Part shown: in pieces, positions 20,869 to 32,205 of the stretch | Position numbering within the stretch: position 1 is the stretch's first letter | Layout of the letters: each line of letters begins with the position of its first letter | Assembly (NCBI GenBank): GCA_903813345.2 | Contig: CAIIXF020000007.1 | Span: 33,322,538 to 33,386,537 of the forward strand | Length of the DNA stretch: 64,000 nucleotides | Reading direction: 5' to 3' | DNA from: Owenia fusiformis | Lineage: Eukaryota; Annelida; Polychaeta; Sabellida; Oweniidae | The notes under the pieces: model-generated | What the model was told of the DNA's origin: nothing | The model's input: only the letters and a program-made list of their open reading frames with translations | Database searches by the model: none | Made by a program: the position numbers and the translations under genes

Positions 20869-22560
20869 TGAAAATTGTGCATATAATTTTATTTGTAATT
20901 CAGTCATTTTAAGTAATTTGTTTTAATTGCTTTACAGATTTATACTTAGAAATCAATCAATTTAAAGGCTTTCAAAGAAAAGTCTTCTCTTCATAAGGAA
21001 ATATTTTGTTAGTTGCTGTAGTAGTACAGTTACCCTTTGCATTCGTTTGACTTCACTTCTTAAAAGAGAGCTTCGTCTGTAGTTTAACTAGACTCTGCAC
21101 GCAGGGTAAAGTACAGTATTAGTATATGCAAAACTGTATCTTTGAATATTGAATTTGAAAATGCAGAGTCAATGCGCGAATTAGAATCTGTGAATGACAA
21201 TGAAGTAACTGATGTTGATGCGTCAATATACATTTATGAGTCCGTGACTTTAGAATATGACATTAAATTGAAAAATGATATTGAACAGTCAAATGAGTTG
21301 ACAATTGATAGTGAGTCAATAAATTGTATGTCACTGCACAGTGAAACTGTGGGTATCGAATCTTGCTTTGATGTGTGTACTTTATGCTCATATGACAGTG
21401 AACTTGATAATGATGAGTATGATAAAATGTTTGAAGATTACTGCGTTGATGATTTAATTAGTGATGATGCAGATGATGAATATGTCATGTGCAATGATAA
21501 TTCAATTAGTGACAATTCCGATGATGATGAATATGTCACTTGTAATGATACAAATGATGACGAGACTTGTAGTATCCATTTCGTAAGAAAGGCGGATGGA
21601 GCTAGGCTGGCAACCTCTCTTGACCTTGATGTGACAAACGAGCTCCATGTCAAGGACAATGCTACAGAGTCAAATGATATTTTGTATCACAAGTGTGATC
21701 TGCGAGTGATTCAGTGAAAATTGTGTATATAATTTTATTTGTAATTCAGTCATTTTAAGTAATTTGTTTTAATTGCTTTACAGATTTATACTTAGAAATC
21801 AATCAATTTAAAGGCTTTCAAAGAAAAGTCTTCTCTTCATAAGGAAATATTTTGTTAGTTGCTGTAGTAGTACAGTTACCCTTTGCATTCGTTTGACTTC
21901 ACTTCTTAAAAGAGAGCTTCGTCTGTAGTTTAACTAGACTCTGCACGCAGGGTAAAGTACAGTATTAGTATATGCAAAACTGTATCTTTGAATATTGAAT
22001 TTGAAAATGCAGAGTCAATGCGCGAATTAGAATCTGTGAATGACAATGAAGTAACTGATGTTGATGCGTCAATATACATTTATGAGTCCGTGACTTTAGA
22101 ATATGACATTAAATTGAAAAATGATATTGAACAGTCAAATGAGTTGACAATTGATAGTGAGTCAATAAATTGTATGTCACTGCACAGTGAAACTGTGGGT
22201 ATCGAATCTTGCTTTGATGTGTGTACTTTATGCTCATATGACAGTGAACTTGATAATGATGAGTATGATAAAATGTTTGAAGATTACTGCGTTGATGATT
22301 TAATTAGTGATGATGCAGATGATGAATATGTCATGTGCAATGATAATTCAATTAGTGACAATTCCGATGATGATGAATATGTCACTTGTAATGATACAAA
22401 TGATGACGAGACTTGTAGTATCCATTTCGTAAGAAAGGCGGATGGAGCTAGGCTGGCAACCTCTCTTGACCTTGATGTGACAAACGAGCTCCATGTCAAG
22501 GACAATGCTACAGAGTCAAATGATATTTTGTATCACAAGTGTGATCTGCGAGTGATTCAG
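20869..22560 (+). repeat. 846-bp perfect tandem duplication
   Basis: Copy 1 is 20869-21714, copy 2 is 21715-22560. By eye the only difference is C or T at position 11. Each copy carries an upstream TTTTAATTGCTTTACAG (splice-acceptor-like) and the acidic ORF. Confidence 0.92.
21172..21717 (+). CDS. Acidic ORF of unknown function, copy 1
   Basis: The frame is open from 21088. The first ATG is at 21172 (MRELESV) and TGA is at 21715-21717, giving 181 residues. The protein is very rich in Asp, Glu, Ser and Asn, with a DDEYVMCND / DDEYVTCND internal repeat and scattered Cys residues. No signal peptide, membrane segment or known domain is visible. A splice-acceptor-like TTGCTTTACAG at about 20929-20939 could join it to an upstream exon. 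It sits where gag-pol would be in a retrotransposon but does not resemble Gag. It may be a second captured host sequence or an element-specific protein. The long open frame in AT-rich DNA is the only coding evidence. Confidence 0.45.
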   Translation: MRELESVNDNEVTDVDASIYIYESVTLEYDIKLKNDIEQSNELTIDSESINCMSLHSETVGIESCFDVCTLCSYDSELDNDEYDKMFEDYCVDDLISDDADDEYVMCNDNSISDNSDDDEYVTCNDTNDDETCSIHFVRKADGARLATSLDLDVTNELHVKDNATESNDILYHKCDLRVIQ

Positions 22561-22572
22561 ATTCCAATATGA
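22018..22572 (+). CDS. Acidic ORF of unknown function, copy 2
   Basis: Same as the copy at 21172 (first ATG at 22018) but, because the duplication ends at 22560, it reads three residues further (IPI) before TGA at 22570-22572. This end is probably the original one, and the TGA of copy 1 was created at the duplication joint. Confidence 0.45.
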   Translation: MRELESVNDNEVTDVDASIYIYESVTLEYDIKLKNDIEQSNELTIDSESINCMSLHSETVGIESCFDVCTLCSYDSELDNDEYDKMFEDYCVDDLISDDADDEYVMCNDNSISDNSDDDEYVTCNDTNDDETCSIHFVRKADGARLATSLDLDVTNELHVKDNATESNDILYHKCDLRVIQIPI

Positions 22573-24166
22573 TATAAGTTTCAGCTAAAGGTCGAATACT
22601 CAAAACAAACTCGTGTTATTTATTACATATTTTTACAGTCTTTGAACAGTGCTAAATGATGTTGTAGCTATTTGTTAAAGGTTAACAATGTTGGAAAATT
22701 ATCTTTACATGGATACAGAACATATGGTTCATTTTTAAACAACTATAACTTATTCTTATTTTTGACCTGGACTAAAGTCTAAAAGCCTAGTCAAGGCCTT
22801 ACAAAGACTCTCTCATAACTAAAATTGAAAGATTTTGGGAACCCCTGTCTACTTATTTATTCGATAATATATGACTTTTTGGCAAAACATTTTTAGAGGA
22901 ATCATTTTAATTGGAGCACCTAGCTGACGAGTTAGCGTGTCCACATTACAGAATATTTCTAAAATGATATATTTGGGTCTAGAGCTTTATAATATTTATG
23001 GGTGTGTGAAATATTTGTTGAGGAATGAACTTGAATGCTTGATGATGGTGGGGGAGAAAGTAAACAGATAAGGGAGAACGAAACAATTTTAATTATATAG
23101 CCAGGTAAAGTCCGGAATGGTAAGGGCTGGCTGACCCTTGGGGCCATGATGATCTGGCCGGAAGTAAGTCCACGACGTCATGTGCTACCCTTTACCTGGG
23201 CTAGTATGTAAGACCATGGCAATGAATGAAATATGATATTAGTGCGTATATAATATAAGGTGCGTAGTGCACTCATTTGTGGGGCTCTAGACTTGACTAT
23301 ATAAAATTCAATGACTTTCTTGACTAAACTGATCACTTGGTCAAGGGATCATTTGACATCCTTTGAAGTAAAAATGTTATGTTTATCTGAGAGTAGGAAC
23401 AATATTTTCTTTAAAAATTTTCTTTATTTTGGCTACAAGTATTGTTTTATAACACTTTGGCTACAAGGCGGCCATTTTGAAAAGTGAGTAACCATTTTTG
23501 AATGGTATAATGGTGAACTTTGAATTTTGATTTTGTAAAATTGCAGTCATGTTAGTTCGATAGGATTTGCTACGCTTTTGGCGTTGTTGTTGTTTAGTTT
23601 ATTAAAACAAATGAGATACAAACACAACTGATATTAAAATTTAATTGAGACTGAAAGAAGTAATGTAATATAAGTGATTATAAGTAAGCAGAAAATAATA
23701 GAAATGAAGTTGTTGAAATTAAGTTAAGTGAAGAAAATGCTTCTTTGAACTAGGCAGGAAGTAGGTTAATTGGTATTTTGGTAATTTATGTTGAACTAGC
23801 ATTTCATTTTGGAACCTTGAACTGTTGTAGGTTTTGAGGCTTGTGTCGTTGTAAGAGTTATGTTTAGTGGAAGGAAGGGATTTTCCGAATATATTACTAG
23901 TAGTGGCTGTTTATGTGTGATATTGATGTGACATACCACGTTACAATCCTATTATGACGCATGTGTTATGAAAAAATACAAAATTATGATTAAAACAGTA
24001 TGCCCAGATAAATAAGATCATATTATCTACCATAGATGGCACTATATGTGTTAAAATATCGATTACCTATCTTTTCGGCGAAAGCCATTGTTTTTTTTAA
24101 TTTTCATGGATAAATGTTCTATGTATTGTTATATGTGGGATTTTGTTTGTCTTTTAGGGGGGTGAG
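22573..24166. other. Interior of LTR element, no gene recognised
   Basis: AT-rich with a short GCGGCCATTTTGAA motif (23468). The inverted pair CCAGGTAAAG / CTTTACCTGG brackets 23100-23200. It ends in the purine tract TTTTAGGGGGGTGAG before the 3' LTR. Confidence 0.45.
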
Positions 24167-24470
24167 TGTAGCACTTTATAGCACTTGTATTTCCATGTAT
24201 GTACATGCTGTCTGCTTACGTCATTGCTTTAGTGGCTAAAAGTGTGTCTAAATATATTCTACTTTAGTTCTCTGCTATGCGTCTTAGGATCAACACCTCA
24301 GACGCATAGTATAGATTTCATAAATATATATTATCATTGAATCAATAGCAAAAAATAGACTACATTATTCTGTTTAATTTGGGATTAAAGAACACATGAT
24401 TTACAACAACAAACATGACAATTAATAATAAAACAACAAACATCATAAACCTTTTCTACATTTGACGACA
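24167..24470 (+). repeat. 3' LTR, 304 bp
   Basis: Identical by eye to 18338-18641 and followed by ATAAG, the target duplication. Confidence 0.92.
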
Positions 24471-24800
24471 ATAAGCTTCAAATAAAAAACATTCTAGCTA
24501 TTTTCTTCTATCTAATGGGTAGCAAACGCCCCTTTCTACGCCTGATCGGCTCAGGAGAAATATCCTATCTGTTTAGAATATATATAGCCGTTTACTCTGC
24601 ATTAATAGCTCTCTAACGTCTTACTTGTTCATGTTTTTTATTGGGCGTTTCAACGTTTACTACCATTCCCTGTTCCCGGGCTACCATTTTTTGACCTGGG
24701 TTTGGTAATCCCCGGGTAACCGGGGCTAATGCCCTCCCCGGGTTTTGCACTTGTTCCCATTGCATTGCGCATGCGCCAGAAAATTCAAAAATCAATATTT
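24471..24800. other. Repeat relics, no gene
   Basis: 24476-24610 is the F-like variant also seen at 17570-17830. 24650-24760 has CCCGGG-rich words (CCCCGGGTAACCGGGG). The 88-codon minus frame shows no domain. Confidence 0.4.
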
Positions 24801-24802
24801 GT

Positions 24803-24915
24803 CGGTCCTCTAGCGTGTAAACACAGCATATCTCCCGTACCGACAATTTATTTGTCGGTCCTCTAGCGTGCCACCACATCAGAGTCTAGAGTACCGACAA
24901 TTGTCGGTACTCTAG
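24803..24915. repeat. ACCGACAATTGTCGGT repeat, locus 2, with 30-bp palindrome
   Basis: 24886-24915 is a perfect 30-bp palindrome with half-site CTAGAGTACCGACAA. TTGTCGGTCCTCTAGCGTG occurs twice before it (about 24800 and 24853). Confidence 0.8.
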
Positions 24916-24937
24916 CCTTTACGTTTAAAAAAAATAT

Positions 24938-25195
24938 TTACATAATATTAATCATTTTCCAAATTTTTAGATATACAAATTTGGCTAAATGTAAGTTAAC
25001 ATGAGAGCTTTTACTAGACATAATAGTTTCAAACAGTTTATCTGGATCTTTGCACTGTTTCAGATCAGATTCTAAAGTTTCAAACAAAAGCTCTCTGTGT
25101 TTTAAGTTCTTTGTACAGCTTGTGATAAAGTGAAGCTCATCCTCAATTACCCCACATTCACTACACAACCTTTCACTTGTGGGTTTTGGCTTTGG
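24938..25195 (-). pseudogene. 3'-terminal fragment of a non-LTR retrotransposon reverse transcriptase ORF
   Basis: The minus frame encodes KPTSERLCSECGVIEDELHF followed by ITSC and a charged stretch to a stop near 24938. CxxC, then an acidic residue pair, HF and C is the zinc-binding tail common after the RT domain of LINE ORF2 proteins. The RT and endonuclease parts are missing; the frame is cut off where a family B fragment begins at 25196. It is not the same element as the intact LINE at 47202, which ends without this Cys cluster. Confidence 0.55.
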
Positions 25196-25542
25196 TTAAA
25201 TTACAATGAAGTATAATAATATTCCTATTCCTATTTAGGTGGATGTCCCGCGAAATCCCGCAAATTTAGGGCACTTTGTCTAAAAAATCTGTCCCTCTAT
25301 GAAGTTTTTGGTGGTACCCCTGTTAACTGTCCCGCAATTAGGGTGTTTGTCCCTCGAATGGTCCCACGAAATCCCGCGAATTTGATAAAAAAAATTGGCC
25401 TATTAGCACAATCAAGCAAATCCCTTAAATGTCCCACTAAATCCCGCGAATTTAGTAGATGTCCCGCAAAATCCCGCAAATTTTGGGCACTTGGTCTAAA
25501 AAATCTGTCCCGCGAGAAAATCTTTAGGGGTTGACAGTACTG
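25196..25542 (+). mobile_element. Family B right-end fragment (B5)
   Basis: Matches the last 350 bp of B1: TCCCGCGAAATCCCGCAAAT words, then TTGACAGTACTG at the end. Confidence 0.8.
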
Positions 25543-26194
25543 GATTATTTTTGAAAGACAATTGATCTGTACTTATTTTCTATTTGTGCCAGACAAACAC
25601 ATTGATATCATTAGAGACTTGCGAGTGAACAAATCAATATTTAACATTTTAATACCATATGATTCCAATGTTATATGAACATTATGTCTGTCATTTCAAT
25701 TTGTTAAAGTGATAGATCATCTAAGATGATGAGTAAAAACGTGTAAAATCCATATTTTGTATTTCAGTAAATGTTTCATTGGTATTTCCAAACATCCTGA
25801 TATCTAAAAAAACTGGTTAGAAGGTGAATAAAAGTGGAGATATGAATATTGTGTTCGTATTTTGAATCAATCTAGATTTATTGTAAAAGAGTTGTAAAAG
25901 AGTTGTATTCATATACATGTACATTTTGCTGAAACATAAAAATTCAAAGTTGCTGTCAGTCCATTGTAGGCATGGTAAATGAAGAATAAAAAGTGTTTAG
26001 TCTCTATTTATTCTTGAAAATAGTATATCTATTTTTTCTTGAAAATAATAGTTTCGTATAATTCTCAGGTGGTAGTTCTGCTTTACAAATTGTAATTATC
26101 AAAAGCACTCTTGCAGTAAAATATGTATTCACAATAACAAAAACAATATGACCACGTAAACATTGTATTAATATAGAAAACCGCATTGTATAAA
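25543..26194. other. No gene seen
   Basis: AT-rich, no repeat or domain recognised. Confidence 0.35.
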
Positions 26195-26871
26195 GGTTTA
26201 ACTACCGCATTTTTCAAAATCTACCGAAAAATACAGCATTTTGGCAAATCTTTGGCAAGAGTACCAGTTTTTCAAAAAAATACCGTAAAAACTACTGCAA
26301 GTTTCAAAATCTACCGTAAAACTACCACATTTTTTCAAAATCTTCCGCAAAAGTACAGTTTTTTCCAAAAATTACAGTAAAAACTACCGCAATTTTGGAA
26401 ATCTACCGTAAAACTACCGCATTTTTTCAAAATCTTCCGCAAAACTACCGGTTTTTTAAAAAACTACCGCATTTTTTCAAAATCTACCGTAAAACTACCC
26501 CATTTTTTCAGAATCTTTCGCAAAACTACCGGTTTTTCAAAAAAATTACAGTAAAAATTACCGCATTTTTTTAAATCTACCGTAAAACTACCGCATTTAT
26601 TCTAAATCTTCCGCAAAACTACCGCTTTTTCAAATTCCTACCACAAACCTCTGAAACTACAGTATTTTTTAAAAATCTACCGCAAAAACTACCGTATTTT
26701 TTTAAATCTACCGCAAAAACTACCGTTTTTTTTAAAATCTACCGCAAAAACTACCGTTTTTTTCTAAAATCTACCGCAAAAACTACCGCAATTTTGTTGA
26801 AAAATACCGCAAAAACTACCGTATTTTAAAAAAATCTACCGCAAAATTTTGGTCTTAGGTTGGCAGGTATG
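26195..26871 (-). mobile_element. Family D element, array-like (D2)
   Basis: About 20 imperfect 31-33 bp units of AAAACTACCGCATTTTTTCA type, closing with TAGGTTGGCAGGTATG, the inverse of the D1 start CATACCTGCCAACCTA. The other end is not found. Confidence 0.7.
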
Positions 26872-28089
26872 TATCTGTACCTTCAATTTGCCATAAATGT
26901 CTGACATGAATGGTCATTATTCTGATATGGACTTGTCTTGTAATCACTAGGTGAACAACTGCGAATTGTACACTTAATGCTTTTTGTAGGAGTTTTTGCA
27001 CTTACTTTTCACACATTATGTGTAATTTCAATTCCTTGAAACAAGGGCCACGAATGTACTTTTAGAAGTGCAGACAAAAATATGTTCATTTAACATTTCG
27101 AGAGGGACCATTGCTCAGATTTATTTAGGCTTGACGTTCCTTTTTCGTGAACATGCTATAATTAAACTCGCTATAGCTAAAAACGTAAGTACAGTTCATT
27201 GCTTTGGGTCAATAAAAAGATGATAGAATCCATGTTTGTGCGGGCATAGAATGTATTTTGGTAATGATGTTTGTATATATTCTTTTCAAAATATATTTGG
27301 GGCTCAAATTATTATTGTAAGTTTACAGTAAATCCTGTCTTAGTGGACACCTCTCTCGTAAAGAGGTAAAACCTATAGATTTAGGCCATTAAAAGTTTTA
27401 GTGCATAGAAAGTTTTAGTGCATAGAGAGTCTAAAGAAGAATCTGAGGCAATATTTGCATGCTGTGAGGCAAATTATAAAATAATCACAAATAATAATTG
27501 ACAAATCAAGTTGTTAACAATCCAGAGGCAAACTAGTAGATTTTTAACAGTAAATAACGTTTAAAATGAACTTTTTCTTCTCAACTTTCACTGAATTTCT
27601 TGACATGTAAGTTCATAAGTCTATATGTTTATTAGAATTTAAACAGCCAATAAAGGTATTTCGAATCTGACTCACATTTCTCTTAGGAAAATTAAAAATA
27701 GCGAGGAGTAAACTTTTTAAATATTCCGATAACATTTAAAATTAAACTTTTTTTCTACATGCCTTCTTGCCCCTTGAACGTATCAAGTAAAGTACATGTA
27801 TCTGTAATGATTTCATAATTCAACATTGACAAATATCTCGTTTAATTAATGATAATCATTTAGATAGTATCACTCAGACAACTTCTTCCACTGTCCATAA
27901 CAAGTCAACCATTAATTGGAATATTTTGGTCACATACAAATGGTTAAAATTAAATAAAAAAGATTCTTTCAACCATTGCTACTTATTTAGACTCTTTAAA
28001 TCGTGATTTTCGTTCACAATATGGCTACTTTCATTATGAATCGGCGTATTCATCGGATACAAGATAAGGTGATTTTCAGGCAAAATAGC
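26872..28089. other. No gene recognised
   Basis: AT-rich. CAGTAAATCCTGTCTTAGTG at about 27327 resembles a Tigger-type transposon end, but I could not find a partner end. Confidence 0.35.
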
Positions 28090-28320
28090 ATGAGCAAAGT
28101 AGAACAATTAGATCAACATTCTTTACGGATTGTGGCATGGAACATCAGGTGCCACAGACTTAGGCGGACCACTGTAGAGCAATCAAACTACATTAATTTG
28201 CTTTACAGAAAACAAAGCTGCAGAAAAACCTGCTTATGTCAGAAACAGCTTTTTTAAACCATCAGCAGAAGGCGGTAGCACAAAGAGAGGACTCACAGTT
28301 CTAGTCAAGGAATGCTGTCA
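28090..28320 (+). pseudogene. Possible LINE endonuclease N-terminal fragment
   Basis: The frame contains LRIVAWNIRC, like the opening strand of LINE endonucleases (family form LRIVSWNIRG). After a stop at about 28255 the frame continues with GGSTKRGLTVLVKECC, like the later GGV..LV strand. A long middle part is missing. The match is short and could be coincidence. Confidence 0.3.
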
Positions 28321-28654
28321 AGTCCCGGGGGGTTCACTCCAATATACCTCTTAATACCTATGTGCCGCGCCAAAGACCCCCTTTTTGAGCATTTTGTCCC
28401 ATGTCAATTTTCTCTCATTAAGATTGAGTTTCCATGTATACTTCCTCTCACACTTATAAAAGGGAGTAAATTTCCTGAAATATTGGTATATTAACTACAA
28501 AATCCATGATTTTGATGATTTGCCCCTGACTTCGCCAACTGATTTCACCAATTTATCAAAATTTTTTGTACGAAAACTCATTTTTGACCTAAAAAAGGCA
28601 ACTTATTTTTTTTCCTCTACGATTGGCCAGGTTCCATGGTTTATGCCCTAAGTC
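28316..28654. repeat. CCGGGGGGTTCACTCC repeat
   Basis: TGTCAAGTCCCGGGGGGTTC at 28316 and the inverse-like AACCCCCCGGGTGTCAAG at about 28699 share words, as do CCTATGTGCCGCGCC and GTGCTGCACATACC. Possibly the two ends of one element whose right part joined a family A end. No gene. Confidence 0.4.
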
Positions 28655-29013
28655 AAAATTGCTCGTGCTGCACATACCTACCCAAATTATTAAGAGTTAA
28701 CCCCCCGGGTGTCAAGTCCCAAGTTTCAAAAACCAGGTAGGTACGAAAAATTTCGAACGGAATGCGTGACATATACATAATTGGCGTGAAAAGTCCGAAC
28801 GAAATGCGTACATTTTTTTCCGGCGTTCGTATTTTTGCTGTGTAGACGATCTTTTTTAAAAAATTTTCTACAGAAATATTTTTGCTTGACAATTACCAGG
28901 TAAAATGCGTATTTGCGTGACATTTTCTGTCACGTTAAAATAACTGGCGTGACTTCAAATTCTTCAGCAAATGCGTGACAAATACGCAAATTGCGGGACA
29001 CTTGACAGGCCTG
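28655..29013 (-). mobile_element. Family A variant (A5, 359 bp)
   Basis: Inverted counterpart of 17170-17528 with the same length and both diagnostic parts; the minus strand begins CAGGCCTGTCAAGTGTCCCG. Confidence 0.8.
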
Positions 29014-29739
29014 GTATACTTGTGAACATCTATATTCTGTTCAGATGAAAGTCCTGAAAGAGAAGCTTAGGAGGGGTTGGCCCCAGTGCTGATAATCCCT
29101 GATGTGATACAGATACAGAATTTTACGAGGCCAAAATCAGAAAAATGATTCAATATTTGCAGCCTACTCTAAATTGCCTTTCATTTAAGTATAATAAAGC
29201 CATGCTTCGGAAAGATCTCAAAATTAAAAAAACAGTACCATAATAATGATCTACCCCAAATTTCCTTCAAGTTGAGTATAATATAGCCACACTTTGAAAG
29301 AAATCAGAAAATTATTGCAAAATCTCACATCAGGCGGCCATCTTGAATTTGCGAGGCCCAAATTACATAATTCAGAATGATCTCAAAATTAATTAACTGT
29401 TTTCTCGACCCCCCATACACAGCCCCTGGGGGTCATGGTGAAAAACTCAGAATATATATAAAATAGATAGATGTTGTGAATATACTATCAAAATTTCAAA
29501 CAATAATATTTATTACTTTGGTTTAAAATGAAATACTTAAAATTTTCACGAAATTTAAAGCGAATTTTTTGTTGTTGCGTAAAACTATTCACCAATATAC
29601 ATCTTTCCACCAAATAGCCTATGAAGAAAATATATCTACTAGTATTTGAGTTATCTTCCAGACTGACGGACGGATGGATGGCTTCACTATATCCCTACTA
29701 AACTTCGTTCGTTGGGATAATGAAGTTTGGGACAAACTC
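29014..29739. other. No gene; repeat relics
   Basis: CGGCCATCTTGAATTTGCGA and a GAACGAAGTT-type repeat (AACTTCGTTCGTTGGGATAA at 29701) related to 32692. Confidence 0.4.
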
Positions 29740-30440
29740 TGAGGATTTTACAAATACAATTTTCAGACGGAAAAGCTAAAATGGCTACTGGCCACCTTAA
29801 AATTTACCCAGAATGCCGAAAAAGTAATTCTAGATTTTTATACAAAGAGTCATTCCTAAAAATTTGAAATTGATCCCTCAAATGGTTAACCTGAAAATGA
29901 ATAGACGAGACTTTTCAGACAGGACTTAATACAGAAATTTCAAAATGGCTACCTTAACCAAGAATGCCAAAAAACTAATCAATTCTAGATTTTCATACTA
30001 AAAATCATCTCTGAAATTTGATATTGATCCATCAAATGGTTATCCTCAAAATGAGTAGGCAAGACTTTACAGACACAGATTACAGATTTAAGGATGGAAA
30101 ATTCAAAATGGCCACCTTAAAATTTACCCAGAATGCAAAAAACTAATCAGTTCTAGATTTACATCTAAGAGACCTGAAAATTTTAACCTGAAAATGCATA
30201 GACAAGACTTTACAGACAAGATTTTAGGACAGAAAATCCAAGATGGCTGCCTTGACATTTACCCAGAATCCCAAAAAGCTAATCAATTCTAGACTTTTAT
30301 ATATATATATATATCATCCCTGTAAATTCGAAATTGATCTACCAAACAGTTCACCTAAAAATGTGTAGACAAGACTTTACAGACAAGATTTTAGGATGGA
30401 AAAATCCAAAATGGCTAAAAAAGTACTTATGAAAAGTCCA
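29740..30440 (+). repeat. Satellite of about 150 bp with AAAATGGCTACC / TTTACCCAGAATGC
   Basis: Four to five diverged units (near 29775, 29945, 30100, 30235, 30405) each hold AAAATGGC, TTTACCCAGAATGC, AATCAATTCTAGA and a CAAGACTTTACAGACA block. A related stretch is at 46390-46690. Confidence 0.7.
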
Positions 30441-30639
30441 TTGAGCCTCCTAATAATATTGACAAAATCGCTCCAATTGGGGCCTCCCAATAGTAATAAT
30501 TCTATATAAGTTTATCTCTCTGTTTATTCTTTTTAACATTTAATTCATTTCTTCAGCGATATCAATTTATTTTGTGATATAAATTACCAGCTGATACTTA
30601 TTATCTGTTCATTTTAGGCTACATAGAACAATTGTTTTT
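30441..30639. other. No gene seen
   Basis: AT-rich spacer between satellites. Confidence 0.3.
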
Positions 30640-32205
30640 ATAATGAGAAACAAGAAATGAACAAGGCATTAACATGACAAAATGTCACCACCTAAAACAA
30701 TTTGGTCAATTTAAAGCAAGTTGGAAAATACCTTTTGACCTTAAGAAGGTTTGATTTGAACTTCTTAGAACATGTAGATGATTTTGAAAAAAAAATTCGT
30801 CAATTTGAAGCAAGTTGAAAAAATACCTCTTTGACTTTTTTTGACATTGAGAAGGTCATTGAAGGTCAAATGTAAAGTCAGATTTGAACTTCTGAGAACA
30901 TGTAGATGATTTTGAAAAAAAAATTAAGTAAATTTGAAGCAAGTTGAAAAAAGACCTTTTTGACCTTGAAAAGGTCATTGAAGGTCAAATGTCAAATCTA
31001 AAGTCAGATTTGAACTTCTGAGAACATGTAGATGATTTTGAAAAAAAAATTACTGTAGTCAATTTGAAGCAAGTTGAAAAAAGACCTTTTTGACCTTGAG
31101 AAGGTCATTGAAGGTCAAATCTAAAGTCAAATTTGAACTTCTGAAAAGATGTAGATGATTTTGAAAAAAAAATTTGGTCAATTTGAAGCAAGTTGAAAAC
31201 AGACTTTTTTTGACCTTGAGAAGGTCATTAAAGGTCAAATGTCAAATTTAAAGTCATATTTGAATTTCTGAGAACATGTAGATGATTTTGAAAAAAAAAA
31301 TTCGTCAATTTGAAGCAAGTTGAAAAAGACCTTTTTGACCTTTTTTGACCTTGAGAAGGTCATTGAAGGTCAAATGTCAAATCTAAAGTCAAATCTAAAG
31401 TCATATTTGAATTTCTGAGAACATGTAGATGATTTTGAAAAAAAAATTTAGTCAATTTGAAGCAAGATGAAAAAATACCTTTTTGACCTTTTTTGACATT
31501 GAGAAGGTCATTGAAGGTCAAATATCAAATCTAAAGTCAGATTTGAATTTCTGAGAACATGTAGATGATTTTGAAAAAAAAATTTAGTCAATTTGAAGCA
31601 AGTTGAAAAAAGACCTTTTTGACCTTTTTTGACTTTGAGAAGGTCATTGAAGGTCAAATGTCAAATCTTAAGTCAAATCTAAAGTCAGATTTGAATTCCT
31701 GAGAACACGTAGATGATTTTGAAAATTTTTTTTAGTCAATTTGAAGCAAGTTGAAAACAGACCTTTTTGACCTTTTTTGACCTTGAGAAGGTCATTGAAG
31801 GTCAAATGTGAAATCTTAAGTCAGATTTGAATTTCTGAGAACACGTAGATGATTTTGAAAAAAAATTTAGTCAATTTGAAGCAAGTTGAAAACAGACCTT
31901 TTTGACCTTTTTTGACCTTGAGAAGGTCATTGAAGGTCAAATGTCAAATCTAAAGTCAGATTTGAAGGTCAAATGTCAAATCTAAAGTCAGATTTGACTT
32001 TCTGAGAACATGTAGATGATTTAGAAAAAAATTGAAGTCAGTCTAAACAGTATTTGTTAAGTTATAGGAAGTTGTAAGAAATTGTTACAGACGCCGGACA
32101 CCAACCGCCGGACGCCAACCTCCAACCGCCGGACTCCAACCTCCAACCACCGTCGCAAAAAAACGGAGACCATAACAATATGTCACCACTTTTGGTGGTG
32201 ACATA
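30640..32205 (+). repeat. GACCTTGAGAAGGTCATTGA satellite with TGTCACCAC ends
   Basis: About ten units of 120-150 bp carry TTTTTGACCTTGAGAAGGTC, AAATGTCAAATCTAAAGTCA and ACATGTAGATGATTTTGAAA. CAAAATGTCACCACC lies at the left (30678) and a perfect hairpin ATGTCACCAC/GTGGTGACAT at the right (32180-32204), preceded by a CCGGACxCCAACC tract. The ends suggest a mobile or foldback unit containing the satellite. Confidence 0.75.

Larger units (their letters stand above)
18338..24470 (+). mobile_element. Complete non-autonomous LTR retrotransposon (6.1 kb)
   Basis: Two 304-bp LTRs (18338-18641, 24167-24470), TG...CA ends, 5-bp target duplication ATAAG (18333-18337, 24471-24475), a TGG-initiated primer-site candidate at 18643, and a purine tract at 24156-24166. 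The LTRs look identical, implying recent insertion. The 5.5-kb interior has no gag, protease, RT or integrase. It holds a broken arginine-kinase-like fragment (18800-19455) and a tandemly duplicated acidic ORF (20869-22560). It must have moved using enzymes from another element. Confidence 0.9.

Noticed and set aside
26195-26871. Regularly spaced repeats that could suggest a CRISPR array
   Set aside because: The units are degenerate throughout with no conserved repeat/unique spacer pattern, and the window is clearly animal DNA. The end matches the family D terminus.
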